A stretch of DNA of 64,000 bases from NCBI RefSeq assembly GCF_029227915.1, contig NC_079876.1:34145828-34209827 (forward strand). The letters are read 5' to 3'. The position numbers and the translations under genes are program-made. The notes under the pieces were generated by a model. It did no database searches and was not told the DNA's origin. It saw only the letters and a program-made list of their open reading frames with translations. Below, piece after piece: positions 38,243 through 52,500 of this stretch (position 1 is the first letter of the stretch; every line of letters begins with the position of its first letter). This DNA comes from Hydractinia symbiolongicarpus. Taxonomy: Eukaryota > Cnidaria > Hydrozoa > Anthoathecata > Hydractiniidae.

Positions 38243-41200
38243 ATTTGACTTATTTATCTAATTTTTTAAATGAAGCGCTACAACATCGCCCAGTGTAATC
38301 GCTGAGTTCCCACAATCACGTCAAATTAGGAAGAATGTTATTTCTTGGAGTCCAATTGTCTCACTTATAACATTTATAAGGTCACGGTGCAAAATCAATT
38401 CAATTATGTGCCCCAGTCAATCGTTTCACTGTTAAAGCCATACAACCTAGTAATATCAGAAAAATATCGCTAAATACATGTTGGTACGAATATTTGACCC
38501 AACCGTTGTAACTCAAACGGATTAACACTGTTAGAAACTCAGTGAAATGTAGTTTTTAAAACTGTCGCTATTTCTTCAGCGCGCGATAACGGATAGGATT
38601 GGTCCCACAGAAAAGAACGACTTATTTATCTAAATTTTTAAATGAAGCGGTACCACAGCGCCCAGTGTAATCGCTGATTTGCGGTAATCACGTCAAATTA
38701 AGAAAATGTTTTTTCTTGGAGTCCATTTGTGTCATCTATCACATTGATCAGGTCACAGTCCAAAGTTAGTTCAATTAAGTCCCAGAGTCAATCGTTTCAC
38801 TGTTAAAAGCGATGCAATCTAGTAATATCAGATAAATATCGCTAAATACATGTTGGTACGAATATGTGACCCAACCGTTGAAACTCAAACGAACTGACAC
38901 CGTTTGAAAGTCAATGAAATGTAGTTTTTGAAACTGTCGCTATTTCTTCAGCGCGCGATAACGGCCAGGATTGGTCCAACAGTTAAAAAAGACTTATTAA
39001 TCTAAATTTTTAATGGAAGCGCTACCACAGCGCCCAGTGAAATCGCTGAGTTTCGGCAATCATTTCAAATTAAGAAGAATGTTAATTCTTGGAGTCCAAT
39101 TCTCTCACTTATCACATTCATCAGCTCACAAACCAAAGTTAGTTCAATTAAGTCCCACATTCAATCGTTTCACTGTTGAAAGCGATGCAACCTAGTAATA
39201 ACAGATAAATATCGCTAAATACATGTTGGTACGAATATGTGACGCAACCGTTGTAACTGAAGCGGATTGATACCGTTAGAAAGTTAATGAAATGTAGCTC
39301 TTGAAAGTGTCGCTATTTTTTCAGGGCGCGATAACGGCTAGGATTGGTCCCACAGTAAAAATGACTTATTTATCTAAATTTTTAAATCAAGCGCTACCAC
39401 AGCGCCCAGTGTAATCGCTGAGTTCCGGCAAGCACATCAAATTAAGAAGAATGTTATTTCTTGGAGACCAGTTGTCTCATTTATCACATTTATCAGGTTG
39501 CAGTACAAGATTAGTTCAATTAAGTCCCACAGTCAATCGCTTCATTGTTAAAAGTGATGCAATCTAGTAATATCAGAAAAATATCGCTAAATACATGTTG
39601 GTACGAATATGTGACCCAACCATTGTAAATCAAACGGAATGACACAGTTAGAAAGTCAATGAAGTGTAGTTTTGGAAACTGTCGCTATTTCTTCAGCGCG
39701 CGATAACGGATAGGATTGGTCCCACAGTAAAGAACGACTAATTTATCTAAATTTTTATATAAAGCGCTACCACAACGCCCAGTGTAATCGCTGATTTCCG
39801 GCAATCACGTCAAATTAAGAAGAATGTTTTATCTTGGAGTCCAATTGTCTCACTTTCACATTTATAAGGTCACAGTCCATATTCAGTTCAATTAAGTCTC
39901 ACTGTCAATCGTTTCCCTGTTAAAAGCCATACAACCTAGTAATATCAGAAAAATATCGCTAAGTACATGTTGGTACGAATATGTGACCCAACCGTTGTAA
40001 CTCAAACGGATTGACACCGTTAGAACGTCAATGAAGTGTAGTTTTTGAAACTGTCGCTATTTCTTCAGCGCGCGATAACGGATAGGATTGGTCCCACAGT
40101 AAAAAACGACTTATTTATCTAAATTTTTAAATAAGGTGCTACCACAACGCCTAGTGTAATAGCTGATTTCCGGCAATCACGTCAAATTAAGAAGAATGTT
40201 TTTTCTTAGAGTCCATTTGAGTCATTTATCACATTGATCAGGTCACGGTCCAAAGTTAGTTCAATTAAGTCCCACAGTCAATCGTTTCACTGTTAAAGGC
40301 GATGCAACCTAGTAATATTAGATAAATATCGCTAAATACATGTTGGTACGAAAATGTGACCCAACCGTTGAAACTCAAACGGACTGACACCGTTAAAAAG
40401 TCAATGAAATGTAGTTTTTGAAACTGTAGCTACTTCTTCATCGCGCGATAACGGCTAGGATTGGTCCCACAGTAAAATTTGACTTATTTATCTAATTTTT
40501 TAAATGAAGCGCTACAACATCGCCCAGTGTAATCGCTGAGTTCCCACAATCACGTCAAATTAGGAAGAATGTTATTTCTTGGAGTCCAATTGTCTCACTT
40601 ATAACATTTATAAGGTCACGGTGCAAAATCAGTTTAATTATGTGCCCCAGTCAATCGTTTCACTGTTAAAAGCCATACAACCTAGTAATATCAGAAAAAT
40701 ATCGCTAAATACATGTTGGTACGAATATGTGACCCAACCGTAGTAACTCAAACGGATTAACACTGTCAGAAAGTCAGTGAAATGTAGTTTTTAAAACTGT
40801 CGCTATTTCTTCAGCGCGCGATAACGGATAGGATTGGTCCCACAGAAAAGAACGACTTATTTATCTAAATTTTTAAATGAAGCGGTACCACAGCGCCCAT
40901 TGTAATCGCTGATTTGCGGTAATCACGTCAAATTAAGAAAATGTTTTTTCTTGGAGTCCATTTGTGTCATCTATCACATTGATCAGGTCACAGTCCAAAG
41001 TTAGTTCAATTAAGTCCCAGAGTCAATCGTTTCACTGTTAAAAGCGATGCAATCTAGTAATATCAGATAAATATCGCTAAATACATGTTGGTACGAATAT
41101 GTGACCCAACCGTTGAAACTCAAACGAACTGACACCGTTTGAAAGTCAATGAAATGTAGTTTTTGAAACTGTCGCTATTTCTTCAGCGCGCGATAACGGC

Positions 41201-41772
41201 CAGGATTGGTCCAACAGTTAAAAAAGACTTATTAATCTAAATTTTTAATGGAAGCGCTACCACAGCGCCCAGTGAAATCGCTGAGTTTCGGCAATCATTT
41301 CAAATTAAGAAGAATGTTAATTCTTGGAGTCCAATTCTCTCACTTATCACATTCATCAGGTCACAAACCAAAGTTAGTTCAATTAAGTCCCACATTCAAT
41401 CGTTTCACTGTTGAAAGCGATGCAACCTAGTAATAACAGATAAATATCGCTAAATACATGTTGGTACGAATATGTGACGCAACCGTTGTAACTGAAGTGG
41501 ATTGATACCGTTAGAAAGTTAATGAAATGTAGCTCTTGAAAGTGTCGCTATTTTTTCAGGGCGCGATAACGGCTAGGATTGGTCCCACAGTAAAAATGAC
41601 TTATTTATCTAAATTTTTAAATCAAGCGCTACCACAGCGCCCAGTGTAATCGCTGAGTTCCGGCAAGCACATCAAATTAAGAAGAATGTTATTTCTTGGA
41701 GACCAGTTGTCTCATTTATCACATTTATCAGGTTGCAGTACAAGATTAGTTCAATTAAGTCCCACAGTCAAT
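38243..41772 (+). repeat. Six-monomer HOR (2235 bp), 1.6 copies
   Basis: Unit one is 38,243-40,477; the partial second unit is 40,478 to about 41,772. The GGTACC variant (38649 and 40884) and the 60-codon frame (39013 and 41248) are 2235 bp apart. The unit resembles the type II 7-mer around its reading-frame monomer, but the flanking monomers are replaced by those of 36.1-36.8 kb (offset 3722 bp). The left junction near 40,478 joins CCCACAGTAAAATTTGAC to the AAGCGCTACAACATCG type. Confidence 0.85.
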
Positions 41773-42475
41773 CGTTTCACTGTTGAAAGCGATGCAACCT
41801 AGTAATAACAGATAAATATCGCTAAATACATGTTGGTACGAATATGTGACGCAACCGTTGTAACTGAAGCGGATTAATACCGTTAGAAAGTTAATGAAAT
41901 GTAGCTCTTGAAAGTGTCGCTATTTTTTCAGGGCGCGATAACGGATAGGATTGGTCCAACAGTAAAGAACGACTTATTTATCTAAATTTTTATATGAAGC
42001 GCTACCACAACGCCCAGTGTAATCGCTGATTTCCGGCAATCACGTCAAATTAAGAAGAATGTTTTTTCTTGGAGTCCATTTGTGTCATTTATCACATTCA
42101 TCAGGTCACAAACCAAAGTTAGTTCAATTAAGTCCCACATTCAATCGTTTCACTGTTGAAAGCGATGCAACCTAGTAATAACAGATAAATATCGCTAAAT
42201 ACATGTTGGTACGAATATGTGACACAACCGTTGTAACTGAAGCGGATTAATACCGTTAGAAAGTTAATGAAATGTAGCTCTTGAAAGTGTCGCTATTTTT
42301 TCAGGGCGCGATAACGGATAGGATTGGTCCCACAGTAAAGAACGACTTATTTATCTAAATTTTTATATGAAGCGCTACCACAACGCCCAGTGTAATCGCT
42401 GATTTCTGGCAATCACGTCAAATTAAGAAGAATGTTTTTTCTTGGAGTCCATTTGTGTCATTTATCACATTGATC
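41401..42475 (+). repeat. Local single-monomer amplification (three similar monomers)
   Basis: The segment starting CGTTTCACTGTTGAAAGCG occurs at 41,401, 41,773 and 42,146 (372 and 373 bp apart). The second and third copies share AAGCGGATTAATACCG and TTTTATATGAAGCGC and look almost identical; the first differs in its second half. Elsewhere in the window this monomer is single in each HOR unit, so this is a local gain. Confidence 0.8.
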
Positions 42476-45120
42476 AGGTCACGGCCCAATATCAGTTCAA
42501 TTATGTGCCACAGTCAATCGTTTCACTGTTAAAAGCCATACAACCTAGTAATATCAGAAAAATAACGCTAAATACATGTTGGTACGAATATGTGACCCAA
42601 CCGTTGTAACTCAAACGGATTAACACCGTTAGAAAGTCAATGAAATGTAGTTTTTGAAACTGTTGCTATTTCTTCAGCGCGTGATAACGGATAGGATTGG
42701 TCCCTCTGAAAAGAACGACTTATTTATCTAAATTTTTAAATGAAGCGCTACCACAGCGCCCAGTGTAATCGCTGAGTTCCGGCAATCACGTCAAATTAAG
42801 AAGAATGTTATTTCTTGGAGTCCAATTGTCTCACTTATAACATTTATAAGGTCGCGGTCCAAAATCAGTTCAATTATGTGCCACAGTCAATCGTTTCACT
42901 GTTAAAAGCGATGCAATCTAGTAATATCAGAAAAATATCGCTAAATACATGTTGGTACGAATATGTGACCCAACCGTTGTAACTCAAACGGATTAACACC
43001 GTTAGAAAGTCAATGAAATGTAGTTTTTGAAACTGTTGCTATTTCTTCAGCGCGTGATAACGGATAGGATTGGTCCCTCTGAAAAGAACGACTTATTTAT
43101 CTAAATTTTTAAATGAAGCGCTACCACAGCGCCCAGTGTAATCGCTTATTGCGGTAATCACGTCAAATTAAGAAGAATGTTTTATCTTGGAGTCCATTTG
43201 TGTCATCTATCACATTGATCAGGTCACAGTCCAAAGTTACTTCAATTAAGTCCCACAGTCAATCGTTTCACTGTTAAAAGCGATGCAACCTAGTAATATC
43301 AGATAAATATCGCTAAATACATGTTGGTACGAATATGTGACCCAACCGTTAAAACTCAAACGAACTGACAGCGTTAGAAAGTCAATGAAATGTAGTTTTT
43401 GAAACTGTCGCTATTTCTTCAGCGCGCGATAACGGATAGGATTGGTCACAAAGAAAAAAACGACTTATTTATCTAAATTTTTAAATAAAGCGCTACTACA
43501 GCGCCCAGTGTAATAGCTGATTTCCGGCAATCACGTCAAATTAAGAAGAATGTTCTTTCTTGGAGTCCAATTGTCTCACTTTCACATTTATAAGGTCACA
43601 GTCCATAATCAGTTGAATTAAATCCCACAGCAATCGTTTCACTGTTAAAAGCCATACAACCTAGTAATATCAGAAAAATATCGCTAAGTACATGTTGGTA
43701 CGAATATGTGACCCAACCGTTGTAACTCAAACGGATTGACACCGTTAGAACGTCAATGAAGTGTAGTTTTTGAAACTGTCGCTATTTCTTCAACGCGCGA
43801 TAACGGATAGGATTGGTCCCACAGTAAAAAACGACTTTTTTATCTAAATTTTTAAATAAGGTGCTACCACAACGCCTAGCGTAATCGCTGAGCTCCGGCA
43901 ATCACGTCAAATTAAGAAGAATGTTTTTTCTTGGAGTCCATTTGTGTCATTTATCACATTGATCAGGTCACTGTCCAAAGTTAGTTCAATTAAGTCCCAC
44001 AGTCAATCGTTTCACTGTTAAAGGCGATGCAACCTAGTAATATTAGATAAATATCGCTAAATACATGTTGGTACGAAAATGTGACCCAACCGTTGCAACT
44101 CAAACGGATTGACACCGTTAGAACGTCAATGAAGTGTAGTTTTTGAAACTGTCGCTATTTCTTCAGCGCGCGATAACGGCTAGGATTGGTCCCACAGTAA
44201 AATTTGACTTATTTATCTAATTCTTTAAATGAAGTGCTACCACAGCGCCCAGTGTAATCGCTGAGTTCCGGCAATCACGTCAAACTAAGAAGAATGTTAT
44301 TTCTTGGAGTCCAATTGTCTCAATTATAACATTTATAAGGTCACAGTCCAAAATCAGTTCAATTATGTGCCACAGTCAATCGTTTCACTGTTAAAAGCCA
44401 TACAACCTAGTAATATTAGAAAAATATTGCTAAATACATGTTGGTACGAATATGTGACCCAACCGTTGTAACTCAAACGGATTAACACCGTTAGAAAGTC
44501 AATGAATTGTAGTTTTTGAAACTGTCGCTATTTCTTCAGCGTGCGATAACGGCCAGGATTGGTCCCACAGTAAAAAATGACTTATTAATCTACATTTTTA
44601 ATTGAAGCGCTACACACAGGGCCCAGTGAAATCGCTGAGTTTCGGCAATCATTTCAAATTAAGAAGAATGTTATTTCTTGGAGTCCAATTGTCTCACTTT
44701 CACATTTATAAGGTCACAGTCCATAATCAGTTCAATTAAGTCTCACAGTCAATCGTTTCACTGTTAAAAGCCATACAACTTAGTAATACCAGAAGAATAT
44801 CGCTAAATACATGTTGGTACGAATATGTGACCCAACCGTTGTAGCTTAAACGAATTGGCACCGTTAGAAAGTCAATGAAGTGTAGTTTTTGAAACTGTCG
44901 CTATTTCTTCAGCGCGCGATAACGGAGAGGATTGGTCCCACAGAAAAGAACGACTTATTTATCTAAATTTTTAAATAAAGCGCTACCACAACGCCCAGTG
45001 TAATAGCTGATTTCCGGCAATCACGTCAAATTAAGAAGAATGTTTTTTCTTAGAGTCCATATGTGTCATTTATCACATTGATCAGGTCACGGTCCAAAAC
45101 TAGTTCAATTAAGTCCCACA
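42476..45120 (+). repeat. Monomer stretch duplicated at 57.8-60.4 kb
   Basis: About 42,930-44,090 matches 57,831-58,991 with offset 14,901 bp, shown by TCCCTCTGAAAAG (43075 and 57976), AAAGTTACTTC (43231 and 58132) and CCCACAGCAATCG (43631 and 58532 for CAATCG). Past 44,100 the match continues with offset 15,645 bp (TTCTTTAAATG at 44221 and 59866; ACACACAGGG at 44612 and 60257). The 744-bp change in offset equals a dimer duplication present only in the right-hand copy. Confidence 0.82.
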
Positions 45121-48100
45121 GTCAATCGTTTCACTGTTAAACGCGATGCAACCTAGCAATATCAGATAAATATCGCTAAATACATGTTGGTACGAAAATG
45201 TGACCCAACCGTTGAAACTCAAACGGACTGACACCGTTAAAAAGTCAATGAAATGTAGTTTTTTAAGCTGTAGCTATTTCTTCAGCGCGCGATAAGGGCT
45301 AGGATTGTTCCCAAAGAAAATTTGACTTATTTATCTAATTTTTTAAATGAAGCGCTACAACATCGCCCAGTGTAATCGCTGAGTTCCCACAATCACGTCA
45401 AATTAGGAAGAATGTTATTTCTTGGAGTCCAATTGTCTCACTGATAACATTTATAAGGTCACGGTGCAAAATCAGTTCAATTATATGCCCCGGTCAATCG
45501 TTTGACTGTTAAAAGCCATACAACCTAGTAATATCAGAAAAATATCGCTAAATACATGTTGGTACGAATATGTGACCCAACCGTTGTAACTCAAACGGAT
45601 TAACACTGTTAGAAAGTCAGTGAAATGTAGTTTTTAAAACTGTCGCTATTTCTTCAGCGCGCGATAACGGATAGGATTGGTCCCACAGAAAAGAACGACT
45701 TATTTATCTAAATTTTTAAATGAAGCGGTACCACAGCGCCCAGTGTAATCGCTGATTTGCGGTAATCACGTCAAATTAAGAAAATGTTTTTTCTTGGAGA
45801 CCATTTGTGTCATCTATCACATTGATCAGGTCACAGTCCAAAGTTAGTTCAATTAAGTCCCAGAGTCAATCGTTTCACTGTTAAAAGCGATGCAATCTAG
45901 TAATATCAGATAAATATCGCTAAATACATGTTGGTATGAATATGTGACCCAACCGTTGAAACTCAAACGAACTGACACCGTTTGAAAGTCAATGAAATGT
46001 AGTTTTTGAAACTGTCGCTATTTCTTCAGCGCGTGATAACGGCCAGGATTGGTCCAACAGTTAAAAAAGACTTATTAATCTAAATTTTTAATGGAAGCGC
46101 TACCACAGCGCCCAGTGAAATCGCTGAGTTTCGGCAATCATTTCAAATTAAGAAGAATGTTAATTCTTGGAGTCCAATTCTCTCACTTATCACATTCATC
46201 AGGTCACAAACCAAAGTTAGTTCAATTAAGTCCCACATTCAATCGTTTCACTGTTGAAAGCGATGCAACCTAGTAATAACAGATAAATATCGCTAAATAC
46301 ATGTTGGTACGAATATATGACGCAACCGTTGTAACTGAAGCGGATTAATACCGTTAGAAAGTTAATGAAATGTAGATCTTGAAAGTGTCGCTATTTTTTC
46401 AGGGCGCGATAACGGCTAGGATTGGTCCCACAGTAAAAATGACTTATTTATCTAAATTTTTAAATCAAGCGCTACCACAGCGCCCAGTGTAATCGCTGAG
46501 TTCCGGCAAGCACATCAAATTAAGAAGAATGTTATTTCTTGGAGACCAGTTGTCTCATTTATCACATTTATCAGGTTGCAGTACAAGATTAGTTCAATTA
46601 AGTCCCACAGTCAATCGTTTCATTGTTAAAAGCGATGCAATCTAGTAATATCAGAAAAATATCGCTAAATACATGTTGGTACGAATATGTGACCCAACCA
46701 TTGTAAATCTAACGGACTGACACAGTTAGAAAGTCAATGAAGTGTAGTTTTGGAAACTGTCGCTATTTCTTCAGCGCGCGATAACGGATAGGATTGGTCC
46801 CACAGTAAAGAACGACTTATTTATCTAAATTTTTATATAAAGCGCTACCACAACGCCCAGTGTAATCGCTGATTTCCGGCAATCACGTCAAATTAAGAAG
46901 AATGTTTTTTCTTGGAGTCCATTTGTGTCATTTATCACATTGATCAGGTCACGGCCCAAAATCAGTTCAATTATGTGCCACAGTCAATCGTTTCACTGTT
47001 AAAAGCCATACAACCTAGTAATATCAGAAAAATAACGCTAAATACATGTTGGTACGAATATGTGACCCAACCGTTGTAACTCAAACGGATTAACACCGTT
47101 AGAAATTTAATGAAATGTAGTTTTTGAAACTGTTGCTATTTCTTCAGCGCGTGATAACGGATAGGATTGGTCCCTCTGAAAAGAACGACTTATTTATCTA
47201 AATTTTTAAATGAAGCGCTACCACAGCGCCCAGTGTAATCGCTGAGTTCCGGCAATCACGTCAAATTAAGAAGAATGTTATTTCTTGGAGTCCAATTGTC
47301 TCACTTATAACATTTATAAGGTCGCGGTCCAAAATCAGTTCAATTATGTGCCACAGTCAATCGTTTCACTGTTAAACGCGATGCAACCTAGCAATATCAG
47401 ATAAATATCGCTAAATACATGTTGGTACGAAAATGTGACCCAACCGTTGAAACTCAAACGGACTGACACCGTTAAAAAGTCAATGAAATGTAGTTTTTTA
47501 AGCTGTAGCTATTTCTTCAGCGCGCGATAAGGGCTAGGATTGTTCCCAAAGAAAATTTGACTTATTTATCTAATTTTTTAAATGAAGCGCTACAACATCG
47601 CCCAGTGTAATCGCTGAGTTCCCACAATCACGTCAAATTAGGAAGAATGTTATTTCTTGGAGTCCAATTGTCTCACTGATAACATTTATAAGGTCACGGT
47701 GCAAAATCAGTTCAATTATATGCCCCAGTCAATCGTTTGACTGTTAAAAGCCATACAACCTAGTAATATCAGAAAAATATCGCTAAATACATGTTGGTAC
47801 AAATATGTGACCCAACCGTTGTAACTCAAACGGATTAACACTGTTAGAAAGTCAGTGAAATGTAGTTTTTAAAACTGTCGCTATTTCTTCAGCGCGCGAT
47901 AACGGATAGGATTGGTCCCACAGAAAAGAACGACTTATTTATCTAAATTTTTAAATGAAGCGGTACCACAGCGCCCAGTGTAATCGCTGATTTGCGGTAA
48001 TCACGTCAAATTAAGAAAATGTTTTTTCTTGGAGACCATTTGTGTCATCTATCACATTGATCAGGTCACAGTCCAAAGTTAGTTCAATTAAGTCCCAGAG

Positions 48101-49538
48101 TCAATCGTTTCACTGTTAAAATCGATGCAATCTAGTAATATCAGATAAATATCGCTAAATACATGTTGGTACGAATATGTGACCCAACCGTTGAAACTCA
48201 AACGAACTGACACCGTTTGAAAGTCAATGAAATGTAGTTTTTGAAACTGTCGCTATTTCTTCAGCGCGTGATAACGGCCAGGATTGGTCCAACAGTTAAA
48301 AAAGACTTATTAATCTAAATTTTTAATGGAAGCGCTACCACAGCGCCCAGTGAAATCGCTGAGTTTCGGAAATCATTTCAAATTAAGAAGAATGTTAATT
48401 CTTGGAGTCCAATTCTCTCACTTATCACATTCATCAGGTCACAAACCAAAGTTAGTTCAATTAAGTCCCACATTCAATCGTTTCACTGTTGAAAGCAATG
48501 CAACCTAGTAATAACAGATAAATATCGCTAAATACATGTTGGTACGAATATGTGACGCAACCGTTGTAACTGAAGCGGATTAATACCGTTAGAAAGTTAA
48601 TGAAATGTAGATCTTGAAAGTGTCGCTATTTTTTCAGGGCGCGATAACGGCTAGGATTGGTCCCACAGTAAAAATGACTTATTTATCTAAATTTTTAAAT
48701 CAAGCGCTACCACAGCGCCCAGTGTAATCGCTGAGTTCCGGCAAGCACATCAAATTAAGAAGAATGTTATTTCTTGGAGACCAGTTGTCTCATTTATCAC
48801 ATTTATCAGGTTGCAGTACAAGATTAGTTCAATTAAGTCCCACAGTCAATCGTTTCATTGTTAAAAGCGATGCAATCTAGTAATATCAGAAAAATATCGT
48901 TAAATACATGTTGGTACGACAATGTGACCCAACCATTGTAAATCAAACGGACTGACACAGTTAGAAAGTCAATGAAGTGTAGTTTTGGAAACTGTCGCTA
49001 TTTCTTCAGCGCGCGATAACGGATAGGATTGGTCCCACAGTAAAGAACGACTTATTTATCTAAATTTTTATATAAAGCGCTACCACAACGCCCAGTGTAA
49101 TCGCTGATTTCCGGCAATCACGTCAAATTAAGAAGAATGTTTTTTCTTGGAGTCCATTTGTGTCATTTATCACATTGATCAGGTCACGGCCCAAAATCAG
49201 TTCAATTATGTGCCACAGTCAATCGTTTCACTGTTAAAAGCCATACAACCTAGTAATATCAGAAAATAAAACGCTAAATACATGTTGGTACGAATATGTG
49301 ACCCAACCGTTGTAACTCAAACGGATTAACACCGTTAGAAAGTCAATGAAATGTAGTTTTTGAAACTGTTGCTATTTCTTCAGCGCGTGATAACGGATAG
49401 GATTGGTCCCTCTGAAAAGAACGACTTATTTATCTAAATTTTTAAATGAAGCGCTACCACAGCGCCCAGTGTAATCGCTGAGTTCCGGCAATCACGTCAA
49501 ATTAAGAAGAATGTTATTTCTTGGAGTCCAATTGTCTC
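45121..49538 (+). repeat. Six-monomer HOR (2235 bp), two copies
   Basis: Unit one is about 45,121-47,355, unit two about 47,356-49,538. Markers 2235 bp apart are AAACGCGATGCAACC (45141 and 47376 for ACGCG), GGTACC (45727 and 47962) and the 60-codon frame (46091 and 48326). Monomer content is close to that of the 38.2-41.8 kb 6-mer. Shared new variants such as TATATGCCCC and GGAGACCATTTG distinguish this younger group. The whole block is repeated at 52.9-57.4 kb. Confidence 0.88.
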
Positions 49539-52500
49539 ACTTTCACATTTATAAGGTCACAGTCCATAATCAGTTCAATTAAGTCTCACAGTCAATCGTT
49601 TCACTGTTAAAAGCCATACAACTTAGTAATACCAGAAAAATATCGCTAAATACATGTTGGTACGAATATGTGACCCAACCGTTGTAACTCAAACGGATTG
49701 ACACCTTTAGAACGTCAATGAAGTGTAGTTTTTGAAACTGTCGCTATTTCTTCAGCGCGCGATAACGGATAGGATTGGTCCCACAGTAAAGAACGACTTA
49801 TTTATCTAAATTTTTTAATAAAGTGCTACCACAACGCCCAGTGTAATCGCTGAGTTCCGGCAAACACATCAAATTAGGAAGAATGTTATTTCTTGGAGTC
49901 CAATTGTCTCATTTATCACATTTATCAGGTTAAAGTCCAAAGTTAGTTCAATCAAGTCCCACAGTCAATCGTTTCACTGTTAAAAGCCATACAACCTAGT
50001 AATATCAGAAGAACATCGCTAAATACATGTTGGTACGAATATGTGACCCAACCGTTGTAGCTTAAACGAATTGGCACCGTTAGAAAGTCAATGAAGTGTA
50101 GTTTTTGAAACTGTCGCTATTTCTTCAGCGCGCGATAACGGAGAGGATTGGTCCCACAGAAAAGAACGACTTATTTATCTAAATTTTTAAATAAAGCGCT
50201 ACCACAACGCCCAGTGTAATAGTTGATTTCCGGCAATCACGTCAAATTAAGAAGAATGTTTTTTCTTAGAGTCCATATGTGTCATTTATCACATTGATCA
50301 GGTCACGGTCCAAAACTTGTTCAATTAAGTCCCACAGTCAATCGTTTCACTGTTAAACGCGATGCAACCTAGCAATATCAGATAAATATCGCTAAATACA
50401 TGTTGGTACGAAAATGTGACCCAACCGTTGAAACTCAAACGGACTGACACCGTTAAAAAGTCAATGAAATGTAGTTTTTTAAGCTGTAGCTATTTCTTCA
50501 GCGCGCGATAAGGGCTAGGATTGTTCCCAAAGAAAATTTGACTTATTTATCTAATTTTTTAAATGAAGCGCTACAACATCGCCCAGTGTAATCGCTGAGT
50601 TCCCACAATCACGTCAAATTAGGAAGAATGTTATTTCTTGGAGTCCAATTGTCTCACTGATAACATTTATAAGGTCACGGTGCAAAATCAGTTCAATTAT
50701 ATGCCCCGGTCAATCGTTTGACTGTTAAAAGCCATACAACCTAGTAATATCAGAAAAATATCGCTAAATACATGTTGGTACGAATATGTGACCCAACCGT
50801 TGTAACTCAAACGGATTAACACTGTTAGAAAGTCAGTGAAATGTAGTTTTTAAAACTGTCGCTATTTCTTCCGCGCGATAACGGATAGGATTGGTCCCAC
50901 AGAAAAGAACGACTTATTTATCTAAATTTTTAAATGAAGCGGTACCACAGCGCCCAGTGTAATCGCTGATTTGCGGTAATCACGTCAAATTAAGAAAATG
51001 TTTTTTCTTGGAGACCATTTGTGTCATCTATCACATTGATCAGGTCACAGTCCAAAGTTAGTTCAATTAAGTCCCAGAGTCAATCGTTTCACTGTTAAAA
51101 GCGATGCAATCTAGTAATATCAGATAAATATCGCTAAATACATGTTGGTATGAATATGTGACCCAACCGTTGAAACTCAAACGAACTGACACCGTTTGAA
51201 AGTCAATGAAATGTAGTTTTTGAAACTGTCGCTATTTCTTCAGCGCGTGATAACGGCCAGGATTGGTCCAACAGTAAAAATGACTTATTTATCTAAATTT
51301 TTAAATCAAGCGCTACCACAGCGCCCAGTGTAATCGCTGAGTTCCGGCAAGCACATCAAATTAAGAAGAATGTTATTTCTTGGAGACCAGTTGTCTCATT
51401 TATCACATTTATCAGGTTGCAGTACAAGATTAGTTCAATTAAGTCCCACAGTCAATCGTTTCATTGTTAAAAGCGATGCAATCTAGTAATATCAGAAAAA
51501 TATCGTTAAATACATGTTGGTACGACAATGTGACCCAACCATTGTAAATCAAACGGACTGACACAGTTAGAAAGTCAATGAAGTGTAGTTTTGGAAACTG
51601 TCGCTATTTCTTCAGCGCGCGATAACGGATAGGATTGGTCCCACAGTAAAGAACGACTTATTTATCTAAATTTTTATATAAAGCGCTACCACAACGCCCA
51701 GTGTAATCGCTGATTTCCGGCAATCACGTCAAATTAAGAAGAATGTTTTTTCTTGGAGTCCATTTGTGTCATTTATCACATTGATCAGGTCACGGCCCAA
51801 AATCAGTTCAATTATGTGCCACAGTCAATCGTTTCACTGTTAAAAGCCATACAACCTAGTAATATCAGAAAATAAAACGCTAAATACATGTTGGTACGAA
51901 TATGTGACCCAACCGTTGTAACTCAAACGGATTAACACCGTTAGAAAGTCAATGAAATGTAGTTTTTGAAACTGTTGCTATTTCTTCAGCGCGTGATAAC
52001 GGATAGGATTGGTCCCTCTGAAAAGAACGACTTATTTATCTAAATTTTTAAATGAAGCGCTACCACAGCGCCCAGTGTAATCGCTGAGTTCCGGCAATCA
52101 CGTCAAATTAAGAAGAATGTTATTTCTTGGAGTCCAATTGTCTCACTTTCACATTTATAAGGTCACAGTCCATAATCAGTTCAATTAAGTCTCACAGTCA
52201 ATCGTTTCACTGTTAAAAGCCATACAACTTAGTAATACCAGAAAAATATCGCTAAATACATGTTGGTACGAATATGTGACCCAACCGTTGTAACTCAAAC
52301 GGATTGACACCTTTAGAACGTCAATGAAGTGTAGTTTTTGAAACTGTCGCTATTTCTTCAGCGCGCGATAACGGATAGGATTGGTCCCACAGTAAAGAAC
52401 GACTTATTTATCTAAATTTTTTAATAAAGTGCTACCACAACGCCCAGTGTAATCGCTGAGTTCCGGCAAACACATCAAATTAGGAAGAATGTTATTTCTT

